From Flavobacterium sp. N502540 (lineage in GTDB: Bacteria > Bacteroidota > Bacteroidia > Flavobacteriales > Flavobacteriaceae), in contig NZ_CP110012.1 of the NCBI RefSeq assembly GCF_025947365.1, positions 3,534,001 through 3,598,000 on the forward strand: 64,000 bases of DNA, written 5' to 3'. Below, one piece after another: positions 24,954-33,887 of this stretch. The notes below the pieces were generated by a model. It worked only from the letters and a program-made list of their open reading frames with translations, searched no databases and had not been told where the DNA came from. Both the position numbers and the translations under genes were made by a program. The number at the start of each line of letters is the position of its first letter. Position 1 is the stretch's first letter.

Positions 24954-26210
24954 TTATTTAGAGGTAACAAGTTGATTTTGATTGAATATTCCGTAAACAG
25001 AACCTTTGATTTCTGCTCCTAAAAAGGCAGAGTTTTTAGATTTGGATAGAATATTTTCTTTTGTAAAAGTTGATTTTCCTTCTGGAGTAAAGAAAGTGAA
25101 GTTGGCTTTTGAACCTTCGGCTATGACACTGTTTTCAATTCCGAAAACCGTTTTACCCAACGTTAATTTTTCAATTACAGTTTCTAAAGGCAGCACCGTT
25201 AATAAAGCACCAAAAGCACTTTCCAGACCAATTGTTCCATTTTTAGCGGTATCGAATTCCATTTTTTTGAATTCAATATCAATTGGATTATGATCGGAAG
25301 TAATCATATCGATAGTCCCGTCTAAAACTGCGTTTAAAAGAGCTTTTCTGTCTGTTTCACTTCGCAGTGGTGGAGTTACTTTAAAACGGGTATCAAATTC
25401 TTCCAGTTTTTCATCAGTAAGTACCAAATGATGCACAGCAACACTGCAAGTAACTTGCAAACCTTTTGCTTTTGCTTCTTGAATTAATGCAACAGTTTTT
25501 GCAGTAGAGACGGTCGGGATGTGTAATTTTCCACCGGTATATTCTAATAGAAATAAGTTTCTGGCAACTTGTAGTTCTTCTGCCAAAGTTGGGATTCCTT
25601 TAAGGCCTAGTCTTGTTGAAACGATTCCTTCATTAGCAACACCGTTTCCTTTTAAATTAGGGTCTTGTGCATAAGTAATCACTAAACCATCAAAATCCTG
25701 TACATATTGTAAAGCAATTTTTAGAAGATTGGCGTTGTCGATACTTTTGTTGTAGTCTCCAAAAGCAACAGCTCCGGCATTTTTCATATCGTAAAGTTCT
25801 GCCATATCTTTTCCTTCGCTGGCTTTAGTTAAAGCCCCAATTGGGAAAAGTTCAGTAGCAATACCGTTTGCTTTATTTTTTACAAAATTTACCTGTGATT
25901 GGTTGTCAATTACAGGGAAGGAGTTGGGTTGAAGAGCAACGGCTGTAAAACCGCTTTTTGCCGCAACATTCAATCCGTTGGCGATCGTTTCTCTGTCTTC
26001 GTAACCCGGTTCTCCAAAAGAAACGCTGCTGTCAAACCAACCTTGAGAAAGATGTAAGTGATCAAATTTTACCTCTTTTGCATTATCAATTTCAGGAAGT
26101 GAAGTTCCTATTTTTTCAATTAAACCATCTGCAATTAAAAGATCAACGGTCTGATTGTGAAACGGACTCTCTGAATCGATTATTTTGGCGCTTCTGATGA
26201 TTATTTTCAT
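24954..26210 (-). CDS. Dihydroorotase-like amidohydrolase lacking zinc ligands (418 aa)
   Basis: The overall layout is that of class I dihydroorotase: GWFDSSVSFGEPGYEDRETI, FTAVALQPNSFP, GVVAFGDYNKS-like and MITSDHNPIDIEFKK segments. The usual D-x-H-x-H-x-R-E-P-G is changed, however. Ser62 and Ser64 stand where the two zinc His should be, and Gly66 replaces the substrate-binding Arg; the late Asp in TSDHNP remains. A non-catalytic PyrC homologue, comparable to the inactive partner that supports aspartate transcarbamoylase in some bacteria, fits best. No pyrB is nearby. It is likely in operon with the DUF4870-like gene. Confidence 0.82.
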   Translation of the reverse strand: MKIIIRSAKIIDSESPFHNQTVDLLIADGLIEKIGTSLPEIDNAKEVKFDHLHLSQGWFDSSVSFGEPGYEDRETIANGLNVAAKSGFTAVALQPNSFPVIDNQSQVNFVKNKANGIATELFPIGALTKASEGKDMAELYDMKNAGAVAFGDYNKSIDNANLLKIALQYVQDFDGLVITYAQDPNLKGNGVANEGIVSTRLGLKGIPTLAEELQVARNLFLLEYTGGKLHIPTVSTAKTVALIQEAKAKGLQVTCSVAVHHLVLTDEKLEEFDTRFKVTPPLRSETDRKALLNAVLDGTIDMITSDHNPIDIEFKKMEFDTAKNGTIGLESAFGALLTVLPLETVIEKLTLGKTVFGIENSVIAEGSKANFTFFTPEGKSTFTKENILSKSKNSAFLGAEIKGSVYGIFNQNQLVTSK

Positions 26211-26249
26211 ATGTAGAGAAATTTATTTATTATTTTACAGATTCTCGTT

Positions 26250-26338
26250 TGTCATTTCGACCTAAGGAGAAATCGCATTTTAATATTCTGTGCAGTGCGT
26301 TCTCAGCAAGTGTGATTTCTCCTTACGTCGAAATGACA
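26250..26338. repeat. Inverted repeat with 28-bp arms
   Basis: The left arm (26250-26277) and right arm (26311-26338) pair over 28 bases with two mismatches around a 33-nt loop. The arm text is of the type TGTCATTTCGACSTAAGGAG. The word GTCATTTCGA also occurs in the 50018-50078 repeat. It fills the gap between two minus-strand genes. Confidence 0.85.
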
Positions 26339-26353
26339 TAGATGCTAAAAGAA

Positions 26354-28282
26354 CTACTTTACAAATTTTATTATTGCCATTTCTAATGCTAAAAATAACA
26401 GTGCAAAGATAACAAACCATTTCCAAATTTGGCTGTCTGTTCGCTCCGTTTGTAAGGTGTTAAAAATGGTTGAAATAGTATCCGCTGTTTTAAAATCAGA
26501 AATCACATTGGTGTTTACCTGACTCAGATCACTTTCGCTTCTTTTGTAATTAAAACTTAGGTTTTCGACCCACTCTTTTCGGTCAAAAACACTATAATTT
26601 CCAGCCGTTTCAGGAAAATTATTAAAGGTGAGTTTAACTTTGTTGTTTAGTATTTGCTGAATGGGAATAAAAGAATCATCATTTCCTTTTACTTCCAAAA
26701 TAGCATCTTTAGTTAATAATACATCAACAAAATAAGGCTGATTACTGCCTATAATCAAAGCGTTAACCCCGGTTTTTTGATTGTTCTGCCCCATTTTGTA
26801 AAATAAGGGAACAATCAAAGGAGATTGCTGGAAGTTTGAATTTGTTGCATTAATAGGTGCCGAAAAGACCGTAATTCCCGAAACCGGATTTTGAATGGCT
26901 GTTACAAATACGCTTTGGTCTTCGTAGGATAAAACGGCTGGGTACGGACTTGAAATACCAAAGGAACTGTTTGTTTTTGGATATTGAAAGTTCGTGATTT
27001 TGTTCTCAAACACACCGGAGAATAGCGGATGATCAAAATTGATTTTGGTGACTAACTTCGCTTTGTTTTCAAGAGTGGTAAACTGAATTTTTCCGAAATT
27101 GCTTAAGAAAGAATTTAAATTAGAAACAGCTGTTTTTTCGGATGGAATCACTACTAAATTACCACCTTTTGCTACAAATGCTTTTAATGTAGTTTGTAAC
27201 GCTTGAGGAATTTCTGTCAGTTCGTTTAGAATAATGGTGTTTTGTTTATCTAAACTGTTGTAATCCAGGTTGCTGATCGAATAGTTATTGTAGTTGAATT
27301 CTGCCGATGTATAAATTCGGGATAAGAAATTACTTTTTTCGGGTTCACCAATACTGATGATGTTTGTTTTCTTTGTTTTCAGGATGCTGAAATAAAGCTT
27401 GTTGTCGTACGCTAATCCATTGTCTTCAATAACAACGTAACCATGAAAAGCTTCTTTCGGAATGGTAAAGTCTATTTTCTTTTTCTTTGCATCAAAATGG
27501 ATAATGGTTTTGGCAATCAGTTTATTTTGATTGTACAAGGCCATCGAAACGGGTTTGAAATCTTCTCCGTAAGCTGATAGATTAACGCTTATCTCGTAGA
27601 AATTCTCCAGAGTCTGATTGATAAAGACACTGTCAATGGCAATATTATTTTTCTGTTCCGCTTCCGGAATAATAAAATAAGGTTTCTCTTCGGTGTCAAG
27701 GTTTTTTATGTCCTTCCCGGTAAGACCTACCGCATCGGTAATAATGACAATATCTTTTTTATGAGCTGATTTATGCGCTTTGATCTTTGCTATTATCGAC
27801 GGAAGTTCAAAAGGAGTGGCACTGTATTTTAGGTTTTGCAATGCACTTTTTGATGATTTGATATCGGTATTCCAATAGTTTTCAGTGTTAGTCAGTAGTG
27901 AAAAAGAGGCAGTTTCGGGAGTGTTTTCAAGAAGTTCCTGCACGGCACGTTTTAGCAGTTCTCCTTTCTTTCCTTTCGCCTGCATACTAAATGAATTATC
28001 GAGAACGATGTACATTTCATTGGCGGCATTTTTACTGTCTTTAGCCTCAAAAAAAGGTTGAGCAAAAGCCAGAATAATACAAGTCAATAGTAGCAAGCGG
28101 GTAGCTAATAACAATCGCTTTTTGATTTTGGAACTCTTTCGGGTCTGAACAGAGATCTCTTTCAGGAAGCGGACATTAGTAAAAAAAGAGGTTTTAAAAC
28201 GTCGTAATTGAAATAAATGAACCAAAATTGGAACAATTAACAAGAACAGAAAGTATAGAATTTCGGGATGTTTAAAATGCAT
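26354..28282 (-). CDS. BatA-domain/vWA membrane protein (642 aa)
   Basis: The N-terminus (about residues 1-78) is the Bacteroides-aerotolerance (BatA) module: two hydrophobic helices around the basic linker FQLRRFKTSFFTNVRFL. A von Willebrand A-like domain follows with a MIDAS start DNSFSM near residue 91. A long beta-rich middle region and a final transmembrane helix (WKWFVIFALLFLALEMA, near 620-636) complete it. Such proteins are envelope components of unknown exact role. A -7 element lies about 50 bp upstream. Confidence 0.87.
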   Translation of the reverse strand: MHFKHPEILYFLFLLIVPILVHLFQLRRFKTSFFTNVRFLKEISVQTRKSSKIKKRLLLATRLLLLTCIILAFAQPFFEAKDSKNAANEMYIVLDNSFSMQAKGKKGELLKRAVQELLENTPETASFSLLTNTENYWNTDIKSSKSALQNLKYSATPFELPSIIAKIKAHKSAHKKDIVIITDAVGLTGKDIKNLDTEEKPYFIIPEAEQKNNIAIDSVFINQTLENFYEISVNLSAYGEDFKPVSMALYNQNKLIAKTIIHFDAKKKKIDFTIPKEAFHGYVVIEDNGLAYDNKLYFSILKTKKTNIISIGEPEKSNFLSRIYTSAEFNYNNYSISNLDYNSLDKQNTIILNELTEIPQALQTTLKAFVAKGGNLVVIPSEKTAVSNLNSFLSNFGKIQFTTLENKAKLVTKINFDHPLFSGVFENKITNFQYPKTNSSFGISSPYPAVLSYEDQSVFVTAIQNPVSGITVFSAPINATNSNFQQSPLIVPLFYKMGQNNQKTGVNALIIGSNQPYFVDVLLTKDAILEVKGNDDSFIPIQQILNNKVKLTFNNFPETAGNYSVFDRKEWVENLSFNYKRSESDLSQVNTNVISDFKTADTISTIFNTLQTERTDSQIWKWFVIFALLFLALEMAIIKFVK

Positions 28283-28332
28283 TCGGGCTTCGATTTACTT
28301 CACTACGTTTTATTTTTCGCGAAGACACTGGT

Positions 28333-28340
28333 CAAAAATA
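28333..28340 (-). promoter_or_regulatory. Candidate -7 element of the BatA gene
   Basis: TATTTTTG on the minus strand, 51 bp before the ATG at 28282. No -33 box at the proper distance was seen. Confidence 0.3.
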
Positions 28341-28551
28341 CAAATTTTTACTCAAACCTTATCAGTTATAGAGCAGATTATGAGCAAACGCCGTTGGCTA
28401 TTCTTTTTAATGAATTTAGATCGGTTTTTGTTGTAGAAACTGTTTGCATCGTCTGAAAAATCTAACTTTTGTAGGCCCATTTGTAACAAAAAAATGGGAT
28501 TAGAGAAGATATTATTCGCTATTTTAGCGTATCTAAAACAATTCAAGAATT

Positions 28552-29664
28552 ATGAAAAGATTATATATACTGTTTTTTTCTGCTTTGTCCTGTGCAGGTT
28601 TACAGGCTCAGAACAAATTTAATTTACTGGTAGGAACTTACACGAATACTTGTCAGAGTAACGGAATTTACGTTTATGATTTTAATGCCGATTCCGGTGA
28701 TTTTAAATTGAAAAGTTCCTCAGAAAATGTAGTAAGCCCAAGTTATTTGTCGGTTTCAGCAGACAATAAGTTTGTGTATGCAGTAAACGAAAACGGGACT
28801 CACAGTTCTGTTAGTGCTTTTGGCTATGACGCAGGGTCTGGAAAATTAACTTTTCTAAATAAAAATGATGCGTTGGGTGCTGATCCTTGTCATTTGATTA
28901 ATGATGATAAAAATGTGCTTGTTGCGAATTATTCAGGAGGAAATATTGCTGTTTTTAAGAAGAATGTCGATGGAAGTATTTCTGAAGCACAGCAGTTAGT
29001 TCAGCACGAAGGAAAAGGAATTAATGCGGCGCGTCAGGAAAAAGCACACGTACACATGGTGGCTTATTCCCCTGATAAAAAGTTTGTTTTGTCTAATGAC
29101 TTAGGTCTGGATAAAGTTTTTGTGTATAAATACAATCCGAATTCTAAAAATGAAATCTTAACGCTGAAGGGATCTGTAGACGTAAAACCGGGAAGCGGAC
29201 CAAGGCATTTGACGTTTAGTAAAGACGGTAAATTTGTGTATCTGGTTCAGGAATTAGACGGTACTCTGACGACTTTTAGTTTTGACCCAAACGGAAATCT
29301 GAAAGTAATTGCGGAGACGAGCATTTTGCCAAAAGGATTTACAGGAGGAACCGGAGCAGCAGCCATCAAAATTTCGCCTGACGGAGCATTTTTATATGTT
29401 TCAGATTGTGTCGATGCGAATTCTGTTTCCGTTTATAAGATTCAGAAAAATGGAGGGATTGAATTGGTAGAGCAGGTGAGTACGCTGGGAAAAGGTCCAA
29501 GAGATTTTGCGATTGATCCTACGGGTAATTTTCTCTTAGTAGGACATCAATATACGAATGACATTATTATTTTTAAAAGAGATAAAACAACCGGGAAATT
29601 AACCGATACAGGCAAGAGAATCGGGTTGTGCTCTCCGGTGGGGTTGGTTTTTACGAGGATATAG
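28552..29664 (+). CDS. Lactonase-family beta-propeller protein (370 aa)
   Basis: A signal peptide (about residues 1-20, ...AGLQAQ) is followed by seven-bladed-propeller repeats of the 6-phosphogluconolactonase (YbhE/lactonase) family. Typical motifs are LVGTYTNTCQSNGIYVYDF, PSYLSVSADNKFVYAVNE, HVHMVAYSPDKKFVLSNDLG, GSGPRHLTFS and KGPRDFAIDPTGNFLLVG. Cytosolic relatives hydrolyse 6-phosphogluconolactone. This copy is exported, so its substrate may be another sugar lactone. Start at the ATG 28552. Confidence 0.88.
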   Translation: MKRLYILFFSALSCAGLQAQNKFNLLVGTYTNTCQSNGIYVYDFNADSGDFKLKSSSENVVSPSYLSVSADNKFVYAVNENGTHSSVSAFGYDAGSGKLTFLNKNDALGADPCHLINDDKNVLVANYSGGNIAVFKKNVDGSISEAQQLVQHEGKGINAARQEKAHVHMVAYSPDKKFVLSNDLGLDKVFVYKYNPNSKNEILTLKGSVDVKPGSGPRHLTFSKDGKFVYLVQELDGTLTTFSFDPNGNLKVIAETSILPKGFTGGTGAAAIKISPDGAFLYVSDCVDANSVSVYKIQKNGGIELVEQVSTLGKGPRDFAIDPTGNFLLVGHQYTNDIIIFKRDKTTGKLTDTGKRIGLCSPVGLVFTRI

Positions 29665-29670
29665 TTTATT

Positions 29671-29820
29671 GAGGTACTAAGTTGCTAAGGTTCTAAGCTA
29701 CTAAGATTGTGGTTCTGGAAAAGTAAAAAAGCTCAAAAAAATAGAATTAAGTAATTCAATTTTTTTGAGCTTTTGTTTTTTGTAACTTAGAACCTCAGCA
29801 ACTTAGAGGCTTAGTACCTA
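29671..29820. repeat. Octamer-repeat inverted arms enclosing a terminator
   Basis: The left arm (29671-29707, AGGTACTAAGTTGCTAAGG-like 8-bp units) matches the right arm (29785-29818) in inverted orientation. The right arm has one extra 8-bp unit. A strong terminator sits in the middle. It fills the junction of two convergent genes. Confidence 0.85.
29725..29774. terminator. Bidirectional terminator
   Basis: A long near-perfect stem, AAAAGCTCAAAAAAAT... pairing with ...ATTTTTTTGAGCTTTT, with AAGT loop around 29751-29754, A-rich on the left and T-rich on the right. It serves the lactonase gene on the plus strand and the helicase gene on the minus strand. Confidence 0.9.
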
Positions 29821-29828
29821 AAAAAAGA

Positions 29829-31187
29829 CTATTTATCCTTATCCTTTCTCTTCTTATCTCTCGTTTTCAGCATGTTTCGATTGACAGATCCGTGGGTTTT
29901 CTTTTTGGTTTTAGACGGACCACCAAGATTGACTTTTTTGTTCTTTTTCGATTTTTCATGAAACGCACCGTCACCCTCAAGTTTTGGTTTTTTCATTAAA
30001 AACTTAATAGGCTGCTTGTCTTTTTCAGGTTCGATTAGTTTGGTTGAAATTTCAACTTCTTCAGGGAAATCGGCAATTTCCAGTTCCTGATTCATTAATA
30101 CTTCAACTTCAATTTTGAATTCTTCTTCACGTGGTGTGATAAAACTAATAGCAGTTCCGGTAGCATCTGCACGACCTGTACGACCAATTCTGTGCATGTA
30201 TAATTCAGGGAATTCAGGAAGTTCAAAGTTAATAACGTGGGAAATGTTCGAAATGTCTAAACCTCTGGCCATAATATCAGTGGTGATTAATCCGCGAAGA
30301 TTACCTTCCTGAAATTCTGCCATGGTACTCAAACGGTAATTTTGAGATTTATTAGAGTGAATTACTCCAAACTGACCTTCAAAATCCTCTTCGATTCGGG
30401 TATGAAGCATATCCGAAATCTTTTTATTGTTCACGAAAACCAAAACACGTTCCATGCTTTCATTGGTTTCCAGTAAATGTTTCAGCAAATTTACTTTGGT
30501 ATTGAAATTCGGAACATTATAAGTAATCTGTGTAATTTTTTCCAAAGGTGTTCCCGAAGCGGCAAGTGTTACCTCTTCCGGAAAGTCAAAAAAGTCATTC
30601 AGTACAGCATCTACTTCATCGGTCATGGTTGCTGAGAACAGAATGTTTTGACGTTTGGTTTTCATCATCGCCAAAAGAGCAGTCAATTGCGTACGGAAAC
30701 CTAAATTCAGCATTTCATCAAACTCATCAATAACTAATTTCTGAGTTTCATCAAAACGTACTACCGCATCCAACGCTAAATCCATTGTTCTACCTGGCGT
30801 TCCTACCAAAATATCTACACCTTCGTACACCGCTTTTTTCTGTGTATTGATGTTTACTCCACCAAAAATCCCCAGTGTTTTAACCGACATGTATTTGGTT
30901 AATTTCTCTACTTCTTCTACTACCTGAACGACTAATTCACGGGTTGGAACCAGAATTACAATTTTAGGTGTATTGGTATTGGTGAATTTGTATAATTTAA
31001 GAAGGGGTAATAAGTAAGCAAATGTTTTACCAGTACCGGTTTGTGCAATTCCCATCATGTCACGGCCAGACATAATCACTGAAAAAGATTTTTCCTGAAT
31101 TGGAGTAGGAGTAACAAAACCTAGTTCGTCGATAGCTTTTTGTACTGATTTAGGGAGATTGAATTTTTCGAAAGTGCTCATTTGCAT
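29829..31187 (-). CDS. DEAD-box-family RNA helicase with DEFD motif II (452 aa)
   Basis: Helicase motifs are present in order: Q motif (TPIQ, near residue 32), motif I AQTGTGKT, Ia PTRELV, Ib TPGRT, motif II as VIDEFDEML, motif III SAT, and motif VI HRIGRTGRAD. A basic C-terminal tail rich in K/R (about 400-452) probably binds RNA. RNA unwinding in ribosome assembly or mRNA turnover is the usual role. Motif II is DEFD, not DEAD. Two ATGs (31187 and 31181) are possible starts. Confidence 0.93.
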   Translation of the reverse strand: MQMSTFEKFNLPKSVQKAIDELGFVTPTPIQEKSFSVIMSGRDMMGIAQTGTGKTFAYLLPLLKLYKFTNTNTPKIVILVPTRELVVQVVEEVEKLTKYMSVKTLGIFGGVNINTQKKAVYEGVDILVGTPGRTMDLALDAVVRFDETQKLVIDEFDEMLNLGFRTQLTALLAMMKTKRQNILFSATMTDEVDAVLNDFFDFPEEVTLAASGTPLEKITQITYNVPNFNTKVNLLKHLLETNESMERVLVFVNNKKISDMLHTRIEEDFEGQFGVIHSNKSQNYRLSTMAEFQEGNLRGLITTDIMARGLDISNISHVINFELPEFPELYMHRIGRTGRADATGTAISFITPREEEFKIEVEVLMNQELEIADFPEEVEISTKLIEPEKDKQPIKFLMKKPKLEGDGAFHEKSKKNKKVNLGGPSKTKKKTHGSVNRNMLKTRDKKRKDKDK

Positions 31188-31198
31188 TAAATTTTGTG

Positions 31199-31206
31199 CA
31201 AATATA
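31199..31206 (-). promoter_or_regulatory. Candidate -7 element of the helicase gene
   Basis: TATATTTG on the minus strand, only 12 bp before the ATG at 31187, so the leader would be very short. No -33 box seen. Confidence 0.35.
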
Positions 31207-31290
31207 GCTATAAATAGCTGAAAATCGATGTTTCTTAGAAATTACAACAGTTTGTGGGCTTCGAATTTCTTAAAAATGCAGTTTAAAAAG

Positions 31291-31659
31291 CTATAAAAAT
31301 CGTTTTATTCGCAGTAAAAGTTCATTTGGATTAAAAGGTTTAGCAATAAAATCGTCTACACCTAATTCAAAAGCTTCTTCAACAGTGTTTTCTTCTTCCC
31401 CAAGTGAAGAAAGTGCAATAACACGAATATCATTGTAATTTTGCTTGATTTCATTGATAATTTCCAGACCGGATTTAAGAGGTACGGAAATCGTGGTAAT
31501 CACTAAATCCGGCATAATAACCGGAAGCCGTTCCATGGCATTGATACCATCTTTCGCAATACTTACTTTGAAGCCTTCTTTTTTCAGAATGAATTTTAGA
31601 ATCTCAACAGTCATATCATCATTATCGATGATCATAATTTTTTTATCGGTAGTATCCAT
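31291..31659 (-). CDS. Stand-alone receiver domain lacking the phospho-acceptor Asp (122 aa)
   Basis: The CheY fold is clear: acidic pocket IIDNDDM (D12, D14/D15), beta-5 Lys in FIAKPF, and Ser in IALSSL. At the phosphorylation site, where the family has D in VILDIMMP, the sequence is VITTISVP, so Thr56 replaces Asp. The DNA codons are ACC ACG there, not near a frameshift. It has no output domain. It is the last gene of the HEAT/GT2/YaiO/DUF4838 operon, 9 bp after the DUF4838 gene, so it probably acts through protein contact without phosphorylation. Confidence 0.88.
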   Translation of the reverse strand: MDTTDKKIMIIDNDDMTVEILKFILKKEGFKVSIAKDGINAMERLPVIMPDLVITTISVPLKSGLEIINEIKQNYNDIRVIALSSLGEEENTVEEAFELGVDDFIAKPFNPNELLLRIKRFL

Positions 31660-31668
31660 TTTGACTAT

Positions 31669-33882
31669 TTATTTTTTATACAACTCTATTTCGTCCAGCA
31701 TTATCATTGCTTTTTTGTTTTTTCGCTTTCTCCAGACGGGTAATTCCTTCTGGTTTTCTGCTACGATTTTGATCTTGGTAAAACTACTGAATATTTGATT
31801 TTCGACTTCCCATGATTGTGTTGTAATTTCGTAGTCTTCTGTTAAAATGTTGCAAATTTGCTCTTTAATAAGCTCCCATTTCTGATTCTTGAAACCATAG
31901 ATTTTTATATTTTTTGGTGTAAAAATCCAATGTCTCTGATCGCTTAGGAAATTTAGTTTTAAGGTGTTGAAATCAAGATTTTTGGTTTCGATTTCAATTT
32001 CAGGATTCGTATCATACCATCCAATCCAGTTGATATTGAAGTTTTTATAGCCCCTGTTTCCATCCACTAAACCATAACTTCCTTTGCCTTTAAACTCATC
32101 AGATGGAGGTGTTAAAAAGGTAACTTTCAGATCCTCGCCTAAATGAGTAGTGGTGTTTTTGCAAATTTCAATCCATTCTTTATAGTAATTATCAGGAGAA
32201 ATTCCGTCTTCGCTCAATTCATAAACTCCAAATTGATTGCAGGATTGCGAGAATTTTAAAACTCTTTCGGTTAAGCCTGCTTTAACTTCTTTTTCGCCTT
32301 TGTTATTTACGACAAACATTCCGTGTTGGTTTTTTCCATAAAATTTGGCCTGTTCAAAATAAACAAATTCTAAAGCCAGTCGTAATTTATGAACACGTGC
32401 GCTTAAAATGGAATTATTTTCGACAGCATTATTGGCCTGTTCCAGAAAATGATCGTATTGATCCATAGCTTCAGGGGTCAAGAACGTATTTCGTGCCTGA
32501 ACAGGACCAGAATAAATATCTAAATAAGCCTTACTTTTGTTTTGATTGGCTTCTATAAGGTCAAGATATTTTGCGACAAAGGGTGCTGCTTTTCCATAAA
32601 AACCTCTGAGGAAATCAGCAGTAACAGCTTTAATGTCAATATCAGTATTCCACATTAATTTTGCCAGCAGATATTGTCGTAATTCCGAAAGATCGCCCGG
32701 AACATCAGCATATCCCTGTACAAATAGTCCTTTTACTTTGTTTTTTTGAAAGAGCTTATAGTTGCTTTGAAAAGATTCAAAATTAGGAAAGGGGGACATG
32801 AAATTAGAGAATTGTACGGTGTAATCCCATAAAAATAACTGTGGTGAAGTCGTGCTCCAGTTTTCAAGGTTTTTGACAAATGATGGGTTACTCTGATTGG
32901 TAATGGGTTTGCCACGATCCAGTTCAATCGGGCATAAGATCGTAGAAATGTTTGGAGCTATTTTTAGATTTACAGGAGGTTTGAAGGTGTGAAGATAGGC
33001 AAGGCTAGTAATTTTGGTTTTAGGGAAACGAGCCGCAATTTTATTTAAAAAATAATAAAAAGAACCTTGCGGACCGCCATATTTAGTGTTCATGGCTTTG
33101 CATTGCGTACATTCGCAATACACGACGTCATCATTCTGGCTTACAGAATAGAATTGCGCATGGGGTGTTTTTGCGATAATTTCAGTCATTTTTTCCTCTA
33201 CCAGACTCACAACGGTGTCATTGGTCATACACAAAGATTCTGTATTTCGTTCCCCTTCGTACAAAGCAAAAAGTTTAGGATTATTTTTAAAATATTCTTT
33301 TGGCGGAACAAGCATGCTAAAAGAATGTCCCCAAAGGCCAAAATCGCCAATATGCCAATCGAGTTTGTGCCAGTCCCTGAAATCTTCGTCATAACAATCA
33401 GGGTAAAACAAAGCTCTGTAATCAAAAGAGGGTTGATAAATTTTACTTGTGTTTTTGCGAAAAATAAATTGAGTTACTTTTGGAATATAAGTTTCTGTTG
33501 CAGTAAATTTTCTAAATTCCCAGATTTCGAGTAAAGTATAAACGGCATAACGCAGGTGTTTCTGATTTGGAGCCGTGATATAAATTGATTTTGAATCGCT
33601 TTTGATACTGAATTCATTTGCTTTGAGTTTTTTGTCATTGGAAATTTCCAGTATGATTTCGGAAGCATCACCCTCTTTTTGACTTTTTGTAGTAATTTCA
33701 AATGGTTTCGATACGGATTTCTCCAGATATAATTTTAGTATTCCTGCCGCAGCCTGGGTACTTTCGGCTGTAGCAAAAATTTTGGTTTTATCGGATATTG
33801 TAATTTCAGATTGTGCCATCATCTTAAAACTAAGCAGGGTGAGAATAAGTATTTGAAAATAGAGAAGGCGCTTTTTTTTCAT
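31669..33882 (-). CDS. Exported DUF4838 protein, GH67-like (737 aa)
   Basis: A signal peptide (about residues 1-23, ...FKMMAQ) is followed by a small alpha-glucuronidase-N-terminal-like domain (about 24-140). The DUF4838 catalytic-barrel-like region (about 150-400) then contains FDYRALFYPDCYDEDF, GHSFSMLVPP, VSQNDDVVYCECTQC and FVQGYADVPGDL. A C-terminal beta domain (about 600-737) looks like a carbohydrate-binding module. The family is related to GH67-type hydrolases; activity is unproven. In this operon it may trim or bind the polysaccharide in the periplasm. Confidence 0.85.
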   Translation of the reverse strand: MKKKRLLYFQILILTLLSFKMMAQSEITISDKTKIFATAESTQAAAGILKLYLEKSVSKPFEITTKSQKEGDASEIILEISNDKKLKANEFSIKSDSKSIYITAPNQKHLRYAVYTLLEIWEFRKFTATETYIPKVTQFIFRKNTSKIYQPSFDYRALFYPDCYDEDFRDWHKLDWHIGDFGLWGHSFSMLVPPKEYFKNNPKLFALYEGERNTESLCMTNDTVVSLVEEKMTEIIAKTPHAQFYSVSQNDDVVYCECTQCKAMNTKYGGPQGSFYYFLNKIAARFPKTKITSLAYLHTFKPPVNLKIAPNISTILCPIELDRGKPITNQSNPSFVKNLENWSTTSPQLFLWDYTVQFSNFMSPFPNFESFQSNYKLFQKNKVKGLFVQGYADVPGDLSELRQYLLAKLMWNTDIDIKAVTADFLRGFYGKAAPFVAKYLDLIEANQNKSKAYLDIYSGPVQARNTFLTPEAMDQYDHFLEQANNAVENNSILSARVHKLRLALEFVYFEQAKFYGKNQHGMFVVNNKGEKEVKAGLTERVLKFSQSCNQFGVYELSEDGISPDNYYKEWIEICKNTTTHLGEDLKVTFLTPPSDEFKGKGSYGLVDGNRGYKNFNINWIGWYDTNPEIEIETKNLDFNTLKLNFLSDQRHWIFTPKNIKIYGFKNQKWELIKEQICNILTEDYEITTQSWEVENQIFSSFTKIKIVAENQKELPVWRKRKNKKAMIMLDEIELYKK

Positions 33883-33887
33883 ACGAT

